Source: JBBSGA01 sp038254585 (GTDB lineage: Bacteria; Chloroflexota; Chloroflexia; Chloroflexales; Kallotenuaceae). From it: a DNA stretch of 7,251 nt. The stretch is from assembly GCA_038254585.1 (NCBI GenBank), contig JBBSGA010000323.1, positions 1 to 7,251 of the forward strand, in the 5' to 3' direction. This document shows positions 1-7,071 of this stretch, piece after piece. The first letter of the stretch is position 1. Every line of letters starts with the position of its first letter. A program made the position numbers and the translations under genes. The notes below the pieces were generated by a model, which searched no databases, was not told where the DNA came from, and worked only from the letters and a program-made list of their open reading frames with translations.

Positions 1-1
1 G

Positions 2-457
2 CGCCACTTCATGGGTCTCGTCTCGGAGCAGAGCCTCTATAACCTCACCGCGCGCATGATCGAGCTCGAGGTTATTCCGGCCTGCCGCGCCTTCGGGGTC
101 GGAATCATCCCCTGGAGCCCGCTTGGAGGCGGTCTGCTCGGCGGGGTCCTCGAGAAGGCGAAGGCAGGCCGCCGGGCGTCTCCTGACATGGAGAAGCGGA
201 TCGACGAGAACCGGCCGAAGATCGAGGCCTATGAAGGGTTCTGCCGCGAGATGGGCGAGCGGCCGGCCGACGTAGCCCTGGCGTGGCTGCTCGATAACCC
301 AGTTGTGACCGCGCCGATCATCGGGCCGCGTACAATCGAGCAGCTCGAAGGGTCGCTGCGCGCCACGGAGATCAAGCTCTCCGACGAGCAGCTAGCGGCG
401 CTGGACAGGATCTTCCCGGGGCCAGGCGGCCAGGCTCCCGAGGCGTACGCCTGGTAG
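2..457 (+). CDS. Aldo/keto reductase, C-terminal part (5' end outside the window)
   Basis: This is the C-terminal 151 residues of an NAD(P)H-dependent aldo/keto reductase, a soluble TIM-barrel oxidoreductase that interconverts carbonyls and alcohols. The frame is already open at the window edge (R-H-F before the first Met at position 11), so that Met is internal and not the start. Visible family signatures are SEQSLYNL, where the Gln packs near the nicotinamide; E-x-I-P-A-C-R-x-F-G-V-G-I-I-P-W-S-P-L-G-G-G-L-L, the barrel strand and loop typical of the group; ALAWLLDNP; and IIGPRTIEQLEGSL, the C-terminal cofactor-phosphate loop and helix. The catalytic Asp-Tyr-Lys-His residues would lie upstream, so activity cannot be judged. 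The gene ends at a TAG and is followed by a hairpin and a new promoter, so it probably belongs to an upstream transcription unit. Family assignment is secure; substrate is unknown. Confidence 0.93.
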   Translation, partial: RHFMGLVSEQSLYNLTARMIELEVIPACRAFGVGIIPWSPLGGGLLGGVLEKAKAGRRASPDMEKRIDENRPKIEAYEGFCREMGERPADVALAWLLDNPVVTAPIIGPRTIEQLEGSLRATEIKLSDEQLAALDRIFPGPGGQAPEAYAW

Positions 458-485
458 ACGAGGAGTCGCGGCGGATGAAATGAAC

Positions 486-520
486 GGCCGGAGGAAGTGC
501 AGTCTGGCCTTCCTCCGGCC
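486..520 (+). terminator. Perfect 12-bp inverted repeat, probable transcription terminator hairpin
   Basis: The arm GGCCGGAGGAAG (486-497) is exactly complementary to CTTCCTCCGGCC (509-520), with an 11-base loop. It starts 28 bases after the stop codon of the aldo/keto reductase, where a terminator is expected. There is no T-run after the 3' arm (it continues TGATGCTAG), so it is not a classic intrinsic terminator. It could end transcription in a high-GC host, protect the 3' end of the upstream mRNA, or act as an operator, because it abuts the promoter of the next gene. If translation of the next gene began at 480, the hairpin would lie inside its coding region, which argues against that start. 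Confidence 0.55.
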
Positions 521-539
521 TGATGCTAGAATGACCGGC
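504..539 (+). promoter_or_regulatory. Putative extended -10 promoter for a leaderless transcript
   Basis: TGCTAGAAT at 524-532 matches the extended -10 consensus TGnTATAAT, with the hexamer TAGAAT at 527-532 matching five of six positions. An ATG follows after seven bases (540), so the expected transcription start falls at or next to that ATG. The mRNA would then have essentially no 5' leader. The best -35 candidate at 17-bp spacing is CTGGCC (504-509), which is weak, as is common with extended -10 promoters. It overlaps the 3' arm of the hairpin. No Shine-Dalgarno sequence is well placed before 540 or 531, in keeping with leaderless translation. This is a consensus match only. Confidence 0.5.
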
Positions 540-3434
540 ATGACTGTTGAATCACTCGACGCCCTGCTAAGGAGCCGGCTCAGGGGCGAGGTCTATACGG
601 ACCGGCTGACGCGCGGCTTGTACGCGACGGATGCCTCGCCCTATCAGATCGATCCGGTGGCGGTGGTCGTGCCGCGCGACGACGACGACGTGCGGGCGAT
701 ACTGCGCGTCGCGCACGAGCAGCGTGTGCCGATTCTGCCGCGCGGCGGTGGGACGAGCCTGGCCGGTCAGACGGTGGGGCGGGCGATCCAGGTCGATTTC
801 TCCAAGCATCTGAATGCTATTCTGGAGGTCAACGCGGCCGAGCGCTGGGTGCGCGTCCAGCCCGGAATCGTCCTCGACCACCTCAACGCCGCGCTGGTGG
901 ACTACGGTCTGCGCTTTGCACCTGACGTGGCGCCCTCGAACCGGGCCACGATCGGCGGTATGATCGCCAATAACTCCTCCGGCGCCTACTCCCTGCACTA
1001 TGGGAAGACGATCGACCACGTTCTCGAGCTACGGGTGCTGCTCAGCGACGGCACCGAGACAACGCTCCGCGAAATGGCGCCCGAGGAGTGGGCCGCCAGG
1101 TGCAGCCGGCCGGGCGTCGAAGGCGCCTGCTATTCCGTGGTCTCGCGGCTTGCGGACGAGCAGCGGGAGGAGATCGCGCGCCGCTACCCCCGGATCATGC
1201 GCCGCGTCGGCGGCTATAACCTGGATGCGTTCGCCGGATCGGGACCACGCAATCTGACACGGATGATCGTCGGTTCAGAGGGGACGCTCGCGGTGATCCT
1301 CGAGGCCAAGCTGCGACTGGTACCCCGGCCTCCGGCCTCCGGCGTCGTCCTGCTCGAGTTCGCCGATCTCTTCGATGCGCTGGACGCGGTAGTGCCCTGC
1401 CTCGAGTGCTCCCCCGTGGCCGTCGAGCTACTCGACGATCTGCTGCTGGATCTGACTCGCAAGTCGCTGAAGTTCAAGGAACACTTGGCGATCCTCAAGA
1501 CCAAGGCGGCCGCGGTGCTGCTGGTCGAGTTCTTCGGCAAGAGCCGGACCGAGGTCGTCGACCAGCTGGACGGGCTGATCGAACATCTTGGGCCGCGCGC
1601 CAATGTCGTGGCTGTGACGTCCGCGAGCACTGCAGCCGAGGCTGCCCCGATCTGGCTGGTACGCAGGGCCGGATTGCCGCTGCTCCAGAGCATGTCTGCG
1701 GGGCTGAAGCCTGAGACGTGCGTCGAAGACAGCGCGGTTCCTCCTGAGCACCTGAGCGCCTACATCCGGCGTTTCAAGGCGCTCGTGGAGCAGCAGGGGA
1801 CGATCGCGGCCTTCTACGGCCATGCTAGCGTTGGCTTGCTGCACGTGCGTCCGCTGCTGAACCTCCACGATCCGGCCGATATCAGGAAGTTGCGCGCCCT
1901 TTCCGAGGGTATCCGCGACCTGGCTCTAGAGTACGGAGGGGCGGTGAGCGGCGAGCATGGAGATGGCCTGCTGCGGTCGGAGCACAACGAGCGTGTCTTC
2001 GGCCCACGTCTCTACCAAGCCTTTCGCGACCTCAAGCGTACCTTCGACCCCGACGGACTGCTCAATCCCGGCAAGATCGTAGACGCGCCGCGGCTCGACG
2101 AGAACTTGCGCTACGTCCCGCCGCGTGGGACCCCGGTTGCGCTGCGCGCGCATTTCGCATTTCGCGATACCGGGGGCATGCTCGGCGCCGCCGAGCTGTG
2201 CAACGGCAACGGCGCGTGCCGCAAGACCGACGGCGGCACGATGTGTCCCAGCTACATGGTGACGCGCGACGAAGAGCACTCGACGCGCGGCCGCGCCAAC
2301 GCCCTGCGTCTGGCACTCGGGGGTGCTCTATCCGAGGGCGATCTCTGGAGTGAGCGCATGCACGCCGTGCTCGACCTGTGTATCGAGTGCAAGGGCTGCA
2401 CGGCGGAGCGTCCCTCGCGGGTGAATATGACCCGCCTGAAGAGCGAGTGGCTGGCGCAGTACTACGGACGTCGCGGCACGCCGCTGCGGGCTTGGGTGTT
2501 CGGGAACATTCGGACGCTCAACCGGCTTGGCTCGCTGACGGCGCCGCTGTCGAACTGGGCGGTCCGCATGCCGGGCGCAGGCCTCGTCGCAGAGCGCCTT
2601 CTGGGCGTAAGCCGTCACCGCCCGCTGCCCCGGTTCGCGCGGACGAGCTTCGCGCGCTGGTTCGAGCGGCACCGCAAGCTCGGCGGCGTGGCTGCACGGG
2701 GCTCTGTCGTGCTCTTCCCCGATACCTTCACACTCTATAACGAGCCGCGAATCGGCATTACAGCGACGCGCCTGCTCGAGCGGTTGGGCTACGAGGTGAT
2801 CCTGCCGGAGCGCCGGGTCTGCTGCGGACGGCCGATGATCTCCAAAGGGCTGCTCGACGACGCCAGACGCCTGGGGCGCGCCCAGCTCCAGGCGCTGGCC
2901 CCCTACGTGGACGCCGGACTGTCGATCGTCGGCCTGGAGCCTTCCTGCCTGCTGACTTTCCGGGACGAGTATCCCGATCTGCTGGACGAACCGCGCTGCG
3001 AGGCGCTGCGATCGCAAAGCATGCTGCTCGACGAGTTTCTTAACGGTGAGCTTCGGCGGGGCGTACTGCAGGCCGACGACTTGCGCGGGAAGTCGCTTCT
3101 GACACGCCCGGCGCTACTGCACGGTCACTGCCACCAGAAAGCTCTGGCCTCAACGTCGGCAACGCTCTCCCTCCTGCGTGCCGCAGGACTCGACGCGCGC
3201 GAGGTCGACAGTGGGTGCTGTGGCATGGCCGGCTCGTTCGGATACGAGCGCGAGCACTATGACATTTCGCTGAAGATCGGCGAGCGGGCGCTTCTACCCG
3301 CGGTACGAGCGGCGCCGGGGGACGCTATCATCGTCGCGATGGGCACGAGCTGCCGCCAACAGATCGGCCACGGCACGGGGCGAACCGCCTATCACCTCGC
3401 GGAGGTGCTCTGGTCGCGGATGGAGCCGGCGTAG
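540..3434 (+). CDS. FAD-linked oxidase fused to an iron-sulfur domain; D-2-hydroxyacid dehydrogenase, GlcD-GlcF or YdiJ-like
   Basis: A 964-residue soluble flavoprotein that should oxidise a D-2-hydroxy acid (lactate, glycolate or 2-hydroxyglutarate class) and pass electrons through Fe-S centres to a carrier. It begins with an FAD-binding PCMH domain (about residues 25-200) containing PRGGGTSLAGQ, GGMIANNSSGAYSLHYGKT and GSEGTLAVI. An FAD-oxidase C-terminal domain follows to about 520, with the metal/substrate site H428, H435 (GHASVGLLHVRP), E472 and H473 (SGEHGDG). Next is a ferredoxin-like region with C554, C560, C569 and then C614, C617, C620. Two cysteine-rich CCG-type domains close the protein, with C761-C762 and C803, then C864, C893-C894 and C938. 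The fourth Cys of the second Fe-S motif, normally in E-C-P, is Arg624. ATG 540 was chosen over 480 and 531 because of the leaderless-type promoter and because 480 would place the hairpin in the coding region. No membrane segments are seen. The family is secure; the exact substrate is not. Confidence 0.93.
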   Translation: MTVESLDALLRSRLRGEVYTDRLTRGLYATDASPYQIDPVAVVVPRDDDDVRAILRVAHEQRVPILPRGGGTSLAGQTVGRAIQVDFSKHLNAILEVNAAERWVRVQPGIVLDHLNAALVDYGLRFAPDVAPSNRATIGGMIANNSSGAYSLHYGKTIDHVLELRVLLSDGTETTLREMAPEEWAARCSRPGVEGACYSVVSRLADEQREEIARRYPRIMRRVGGYNLDAFAGSGPRNLTRMIVGSEGTLAVILEAKLRLVPRPPASGVVLLEFADLFDALDAVVPCLECSPVAVELLDDLLLDLTRKSLKFKEHLAILKTKAAAVLLVEFFGKSRTEVVDQLDGLIEHLGPRANVVAVTSASTAAEAAPIWLVRRAGLPLLQSMSAGLKPETCVEDSAVPPEHLSAYIRRFKALVEQQGTIAAFYGHASVGLLHVRPLLNLHDPADIRKLRALSEGIRDLALEYGGAVSGEHGDGLLRSEHNERVFGPRLYQAFRDLKRTFDPDGLLNPGKIVDAPRLDENLRYVPPRGTPVALRAHFAFRDTGGMLGAAELCNGNGACRKTDGGTMCPSYMVTRDEEHSTRGRANALRLALGGALSEGDLWSERMHAVLDLCIECKGCTAERPSRVNMTRLKSEWLAQYYGRRGTPLRAWVFGNIRTLNRLGSLTAPLSNWAVRMPGAGLVAERLLGVSRHRPLPRFARTSFARWFERHRKLGGVAARGSVVLFPDTFTLYNEPRIGITATRLLERLGYEVILPERRVCCGRPMISKGLLDDARRLGRAQLQALAPYVDAGLSIVGLEPSCLLTFRDEYPDLLDEPRCEALRSQSMLLDEFLNGELRRGVLQADDLRGKSLLTRPALLHGHCHQKALASTSATLSLLRAAGLDAREVDSGCCGMAGSFGYEREHYDISLKIGERALLPAVRAAPGDAIIVAMGTSCRQQIGHGTGRTAYHLAEVLWSRMEPA

Positions 3435-3502
3435 GCGCAGGCGACACGCGATCGCCAGCTGAGGATGCTGAAGATGCTGGCGCGGCGGGACACTAGCTGA
3501 GC

Positions 3503-3509
3503 AGGAGGT
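3503..3509 (+). promoter_or_regulatory. Strong Shine-Dalgarno sequence
   Basis: AGGAGGT lies six bases before the ATG at 3516, a near-perfect anti-16S match with good spacing. It fixes the start of the dikinase-like gene. It contrasts with the upstream dehydrogenase gene, which has no such site, so the two genes appear to initiate translation differently. No convincing -10 box is visible in the 81-bp gap (3435-3515), so this gene is probably read from the promoter before 540. Confidence 0.85.
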
Positions 3510-3515
3510 ACAGTC

Positions 3516-6164
3516 ATGCTCGTGCTTCCCTTCCAATCTGCGGCGGCAACGCTCGATCACGTCGGCGGCAAAGGCGCCTCGCTTAGCCGGATGGCGATCG
3601 CCGGGCTACCCGTGCCGCCCGGATTCTACGTGACGACGGCGGCCTATCGCCGCTTCGTGGCCGCCAACGACCTTCAAGCGGCGATCGTGGACGCCGCCCG
3701 GAGCGCCGGCACCGGCAGCCCAGCCGCGCTCGACGAGGTCGCGAGCAGGATTGCGGCGCTCTTCCAGGCGGGGACGATTCCGGACGAGATCGTCGAGGCT
3801 CTTCGCCGCGCGTATGCCGGCCTCGGTCCGGGCGATCCGGCCGTAGCCGTGCGCTCGTCTGCCACGGCGGAAGACTTGCCGGGCATGTCGTTCGCGGGCC
3901 AGCACGAGACCTATCTGAACATGCGCGGCGAGACGATGGTGCTCGACGCCGTCAAACGCTGCTGGGCTTCCCTGTGGACGGCACGCGCGATCGGCTACCG
4001 GGCGCGCCACGGCATCCGGCCTGAGGACGTTAGCCTCGCGGTCGTCGTCCAAGAGCTCGTGCCCGCCGACGTCGCGGGCATCCTGTTCACGGCCAATCCG
4101 GTGACCGGCGATCGCGGCGAGGTGATCCTCAACGCGTCCTGGGGCCTGGGCGAGGCGATCGTCGGGGGGCTCGTGACGCCGGATCATTTTGTGGTCGACA
4201 AGCGAACGGGCGAGCTGCGAAGCCAGGAGATCGCGGATAAAGCGACCATGACCGTACGCACACCGGATGGAACGCGCGAGGAGCCGGTTCTGGCGTTTCA
4301 GCGCGGGGAGCTGGCGCTGACCGGCGAGCAAGCTGCCGAGCTGGCCCGCCTGGGCACGCGGATCGAGGCGCTTTACGGGCAGCCTATGGACGTGGAATGG
4401 GCGATCCACGACGGGCAGATCTGCGTGCTGCAGGCGCGTCCGATCACCGCTTTACCGGAGCCGGCGCCGCAGCAGACCGCGGCGGCTCCGGATTGGACGC
4501 TGCCGAAACGCGACGGTAAGTATATGCGTGCGAGCGTCATCGAGCTCTTGCCCGATCCGCTCTCACCACTCTTCGCGACGCTGGGCCTGCCCGCCTGGAA
4601 TCGCGCGATGGGCGATCTCCTGCGGCGAATGGGCCTTGAGGGCCTGATGCCCGATCAGGCGCTGACCACGATTAGCGGCTATGCGTACTACGATTTAAGC
4701 ATGACCGCCGCCCAGCAGGCGGCGCTTGTTCTGCGAATGTTTCGGACCGGCAAGTTCGTGCCCGGCCTGTTTCGCACTGCAAAAGAGCGCTGGGAGCACG
4801 AGGCCAGACCGCACTACGACGAGGTCGTCCGCCGGTGGCAGGCCGTCGATCTGCAGGCGACGCAGGCTCAGAAGCTCGCGGATGGCGCAGGGGATATCGT
4901 CGAGGCCGCGGCTCAGCACTACCTCGCAATCCAGAGCGGGATCTTGCCTGCGGCCTATAATAGCGAGGCGCTCTTTACGCTGGTCTACGACCGGCTCGTG
5001 AGACGCCCCGACGATCCTCCCGCCCTGACCTTCCTCCTGGGCTACGATAGCGCTCCGATCTGGGGGGAGAAATCGCTCTACGACCTGGCGACCTGGGCGC
5101 GAGCGGAAGATGGACTGGCGCAGGTTCTGCGGGACCTGCCCGCCGAGCGGCTGGCGCCTGCGTTCGCCGCGAAGGCGGCGCCGCCCGGAGTGGCCGACGA
5201 GGTATGGCAATCGTTCGTGCAGCGTTTCGCAGCGCATCTCGACCACTTCGGCCATGCCATCTACGACCTCGACTTCGCTAAGCCGATGCCGGCGGATGAT
5301 CCGGCACCGCTGTTTGGAGCGCTCAAGTTCTTCCTGAATGAGCAGGCGCCGAGCCCGTATACGCGCCAAGCTGCCGCTGTGAAGGCCCGGGAGCGGGCGA
5401 TGGCTGCCGTGCTGAAGGGGCGCCGTGGTCTCCGGCTCGCACTTTTCTGGCGCCTCCTGCGCCTGGCTCAGAGTTTCGCACCGCTCCGCGAAGACGCGCT
5501 GGCGGACGTCGGGCTGGGCTGGGTGATCCTCCGCCGCATCTTCCGGGAGCTCGGACGGCGGCTGGCGGCAGCCGGCGTGGTAGGCGAGCAAGACGACGTT
5601 TTCTGGCTGATGCTGGACGAGCTACGACAAGCGGCGATCGCGCTCGACACCGGCAGCCCGGTTCTTGACCATCACGCCGCTGTTGCAGAGCGGCGCGCTG
5701 CGTGGCAACTCGAGCGCAACGCCACGCCGCCCGTGGCACTACCGGTCAAGGCAGGTGCGCGATTCCTGGGCGTCGATTGGAGTGGTTTTCTGCCGGCTCG
5801 TTCCGGTCAGGACAGCGGTGACACGATTAGAGGGATCGGCGCCAGTCCTGGGCATGTGACCGGTTTGGCGCGCGTCCTGCACGGCCCGGACGAATTCCAT
5901 CAGATGCGGCAGGGAGAAATCCTGGTGGCCAAGATCACGACGCCTGCCTGGACGCCGCTCTTCGCGCTCGCCGCAGGCGTCGTGACCGACGTCGGCGGGC
6001 CGCTGAGCCATGGCTCGATCGTCGCGCGCGAATATCATATCCCGGCCGTGCTGGGAACAGGCGTGGCCACGACGCGCCTCCACAGTGGGACACGCGTCAC
6101 GGTCGACGGCGACGTCGGGGCAGTACATATCGCGGTCGAGGCGGCAGATGTCGCCTCGGCATAA
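3516..6164 (+). CDS. PEP synthase-like phosphotransferase with rifampicin phosphotransferase (RPH) architecture
   Basis: An 882-residue protein that should use ATP to phosphorylate a swinging histidine and then a small-molecule acceptor, releasing AMP and phosphate. The N-terminal ATP-grasp-like domain (PPDK_N, about 1-315) shows VGGKG (K19), AVRSSATAEDLPGMSFAGQ (R113), VEWA (E294) and LQARPIT (Q306, R308). A helical middle domain (about 326-770) starts with RASVIELLPDPLSPL, as in RPH-type enzymes. The C-terminal phosphohistidine domain (about 773-876) carries GGPLSHGSIVARE with the catalytic His at 832. True PEP synthase and pyruvate phosphate dikinase continue into a large PEP-binding TIM barrel; this protein ends after the His domain, and its length and domain order match the roughly 865-residue RPH enzymes. 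Database names such as PEP synthase would therefore mislead. The middle domain decides the acceptor, and rifampicin is only one possibility. All recognisable catalytic residues are present. It lies 81 bp after the dehydrogenase and 16 bp before the BKACE gene, suggesting an operon. Confidence 0.9.
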   Translation: MLVLPFQSAAATLDHVGGKGASLSRMAIAGLPVPPGFYVTTAAYRRFVAANDLQAAIVDAARSAGTGSPAALDEVASRIAALFQAGTIPDEIVEALRRAYAGLGPGDPAVAVRSSATAEDLPGMSFAGQHETYLNMRGETMVLDAVKRCWASLWTARAIGYRARHGIRPEDVSLAVVVQELVPADVAGILFTANPVTGDRGEVILNASWGLGEAIVGGLVTPDHFVVDKRTGELRSQEIADKATMTVRTPDGTREEPVLAFQRGELALTGEQAAELARLGTRIEALYGQPMDVEWAIHDGQICVLQARPITALPEPAPQQTAAAPDWTLPKRDGKYMRASVIELLPDPLSPLFATLGLPAWNRAMGDLLRRMGLEGLMPDQALTTISGYAYYDLSMTAAQQAALVLRMFRTGKFVPGLFRTAKERWEHEARPHYDEVVRRWQAVDLQATQAQKLADGAGDIVEAAAQHYLAIQSGILPAAYNSEALFTLVYDRLVRRPDDPPALTFLLGYDSAPIWGEKSLYDLATWARAEDGLAQVLRDLPAERLAPAFAAKAAPPGVADEVWQSFVQRFAAHLDHFGHAIYDLDFAKPMPADDPAPLFGALKFFLNEQAPSPYTRQAAAVKARERAMAAVLKGRRGLRLALFWRLLRLAQSFAPLREDALADVGLGWVILRRIFRELGRRLAAAGVVGEQDDVFWLMLDELRQAAIALDTGSPVLDHHAAVAERRAAWQLERNATPPVALPVKAGARFLGVDWSGFLPARSGQDSGDTIRGIGASPGHVTGLARVLHGPDEFHQMRQGEILVAKITTPAWTPLFALAAGVVTDVGGPLSHGSIVAREYHIPAVLGTGVATTRLHSGTRVTVDGDVGAVHIAVEAADVASA

Positions 6165-6180
6165 GTAGAGAGTGGCGACT

Positions 6181-7071
6181 ATGGCACAGTACCAGGATCG
6201 GGTGATCGTCACCTGTGCATTGACCGGCGGGATACACGGCAAGGAAGCTAATCCCAACCTGCCGGAGCAGCCCGACGAGATCGTGGCGCAGGGCGTGGCC
6301 GCGTGGCGTGAGGGAGCGGCCATTCTGCACGTCCATGCTCGTAACCCCGACGGCAGCAATACAATGGATCCGGCGATCTACCGTCAGATCCACGAACGGT
6401 TATGCGCCGAGACGGATGCCGTCGTGCAGTTGACGACCGGCGGCAGCCCGCGGCTGCCGGTAGCTGAGCGCCTCAACACGGTGCTGCTGGCACCTGAGAT
6501 GTGCTCCCTGAATCTAGGCCTGCTCAACTTCTTTATTCGGGGTGAGCAGGTCTTCTTCAGCAACCATCGCTCGGATATCGAGCGCTTTGCCGCCGAGATG
6601 CGCAGCCGGGGTGTGAAGCCGGAGATGGAGGCCTACAACATCGCAATGCTCGAGGAGGCCGAGCATTTGATCGAGACCGGGCTGCTGGATCCGCCATACC
6701 TCGTCAACTGTGTGCTCCACACCCCGACGCAGGGCGGCCTGCGCGGCACGCCGCGCAACCTGATGGACATGGTCGAGCGGCTGCCCCAACAGACCATCTG
6801 CAACGTCAGTTCGATGGGCCGGACGCAGCTGCCGATCACGACGATGGCCATGGCGATGGGCCTGCACGTCCGCGTGGGGATGGAGGATAACGTTTACTAC
6901 CGGCGCGGCGAGCTCGTGGAAAACAACGCCCGGCTGGTCGCGCGGACAGTGCGCATCGCGCGCGAGCTCGATCGGCAGCCGGCCTCTGCGGACGAGGCGC
7001 GTGCGCTGCTCGGCCTGCGCGGCCGCGCGCCGGGCCGAGCTCCAGCGGTGCCGGAGCAGGTGAGCGCATGA
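6181..7071 (+). CDS. Beta-keto acid cleavage enzyme (BKACE, DUF849 family)
   Basis: A 296-residue cytosolic TIM-barrel enzyme of the zinc-dependent BKACE family, whose known members (for example Kce in lysine fermentation) condense a beta-keto acid with acetyl-CoA and release acetoacetate plus a new CoA ester. Key signatures: TCALTGG at the N terminus; LHVHARNPDG with zinc ligands H50 and H52; TTGG (85-88); PEMCSLNLG; GVKPEMEAYN with acidic residues E148 and E150; SSMGRTQLP; and HVRVGMEDN, giving R231, the zinc ligand E235 and D236. From memory of the Kce structure, its H46, H48, R226, E230 and D231 line up at a constant small offset, so the active site looks intact. Length is normal. ATG 6181 is preferred over the in-frame GTG at 6172 because a weak purine-rich site (GAGAGTGG, 6168-6175) precedes it. 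The upstream gene ends 16 bp before and the downstream gene overlaps by 4 bp. Substrate cannot be read from the sequence. Confidence 0.93.
   Translation: MAQYQDRVIVTCALTGGIHGKEANPNLPEQPDEIVAQGVAAWREGAAILHVHARNPDGSNTMDPAIYRQIHERLCAETDAVVQLTTGGSPRLPVAERLNTVLLAPEMCSLNLGLLNFFIRGEQVFFSNHRSDIERFAAEMRSRGVKPEMEAYNIAMLEEAEHLIETGLLDPPYLVNCVLHTPTQGGLRGTPRNLMDMVERLPQQTICNVSSMGRTQLPITTMAMAMGLHVRVGMEDNVYYRRGELVENNARLVARTVRIARELDRQPASADEARALLGLRGRAPGRAPAVPEQVSA

Noticed and set aside
480..539. Upstream ATG at 480 (and ATG at 531) as the start of the dehydrogenase
   Set aside because: Neither has a suitably spaced Shine-Dalgarno sequence. Starting at 480 would translate the 12-bp hairpin and the promoter region into a 20-residue extension (M-N-G-R-R-K-C-S...) that has no recognised domain. 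ATG 531 overlaps the -10 hexamer, so it would lie upstream of the predicted transcript start.
2328..3017. 229-codon open frame on the minus strand
   Set aside because: Antisense shadow of the Fe-S/CCG part of the dehydrogenase; no motif or translation signal supports it.
3465..3500. Eleven-codon mini-ORF (MLKMLARRDTS) just before the Shine-Dalgarno of the dikinase-like gene, with a 7-base direct repeat GATGCTG (3464-3470 and 3473-3479)
   Set aside because: Considered as a leader peptide. It has no ribosome binding site at useful spacing, no run of regulatory codons and no accompanying attenuator hairpin; the repeat is too short to stand out in this composition.
3435..3515. Possible rifamycin-associated element upstream of the RPH-like gene
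   Set aside because: I looked for a long inverted repeat of that type. Only short imperfect pairings are present (for example GGCGA at 3440-3444 with TCGCC at 3452-3456), not a convincing element.
3606..4409. 267-codon open frame on the minus strand
   Set aside because: Antisense to the well-conserved ATP-binding domain of the dikinase-like gene; composition is typical of a shadow frame.
4695..5591. 298-codon open frame on the minus strand
   Set aside because: It lies fully inside the dikinase-like gene, whose protein has clear conserved motifs on both sides. The minus frame shows no recognisable domain and is rich in Arg, Pro and Gln, as expected for an antisense shadow in GC-rich DNA.
3516..6164. 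Annotation as phosphoenolpyruvate synthase (ppsA)
   Set aside because: The N-terminal and phosphohistidine domains fit, but the chain ends about 50 residues after His832 with no PEP/pyruvate-binding barrel, so the PEP synthase reaction is not supported.
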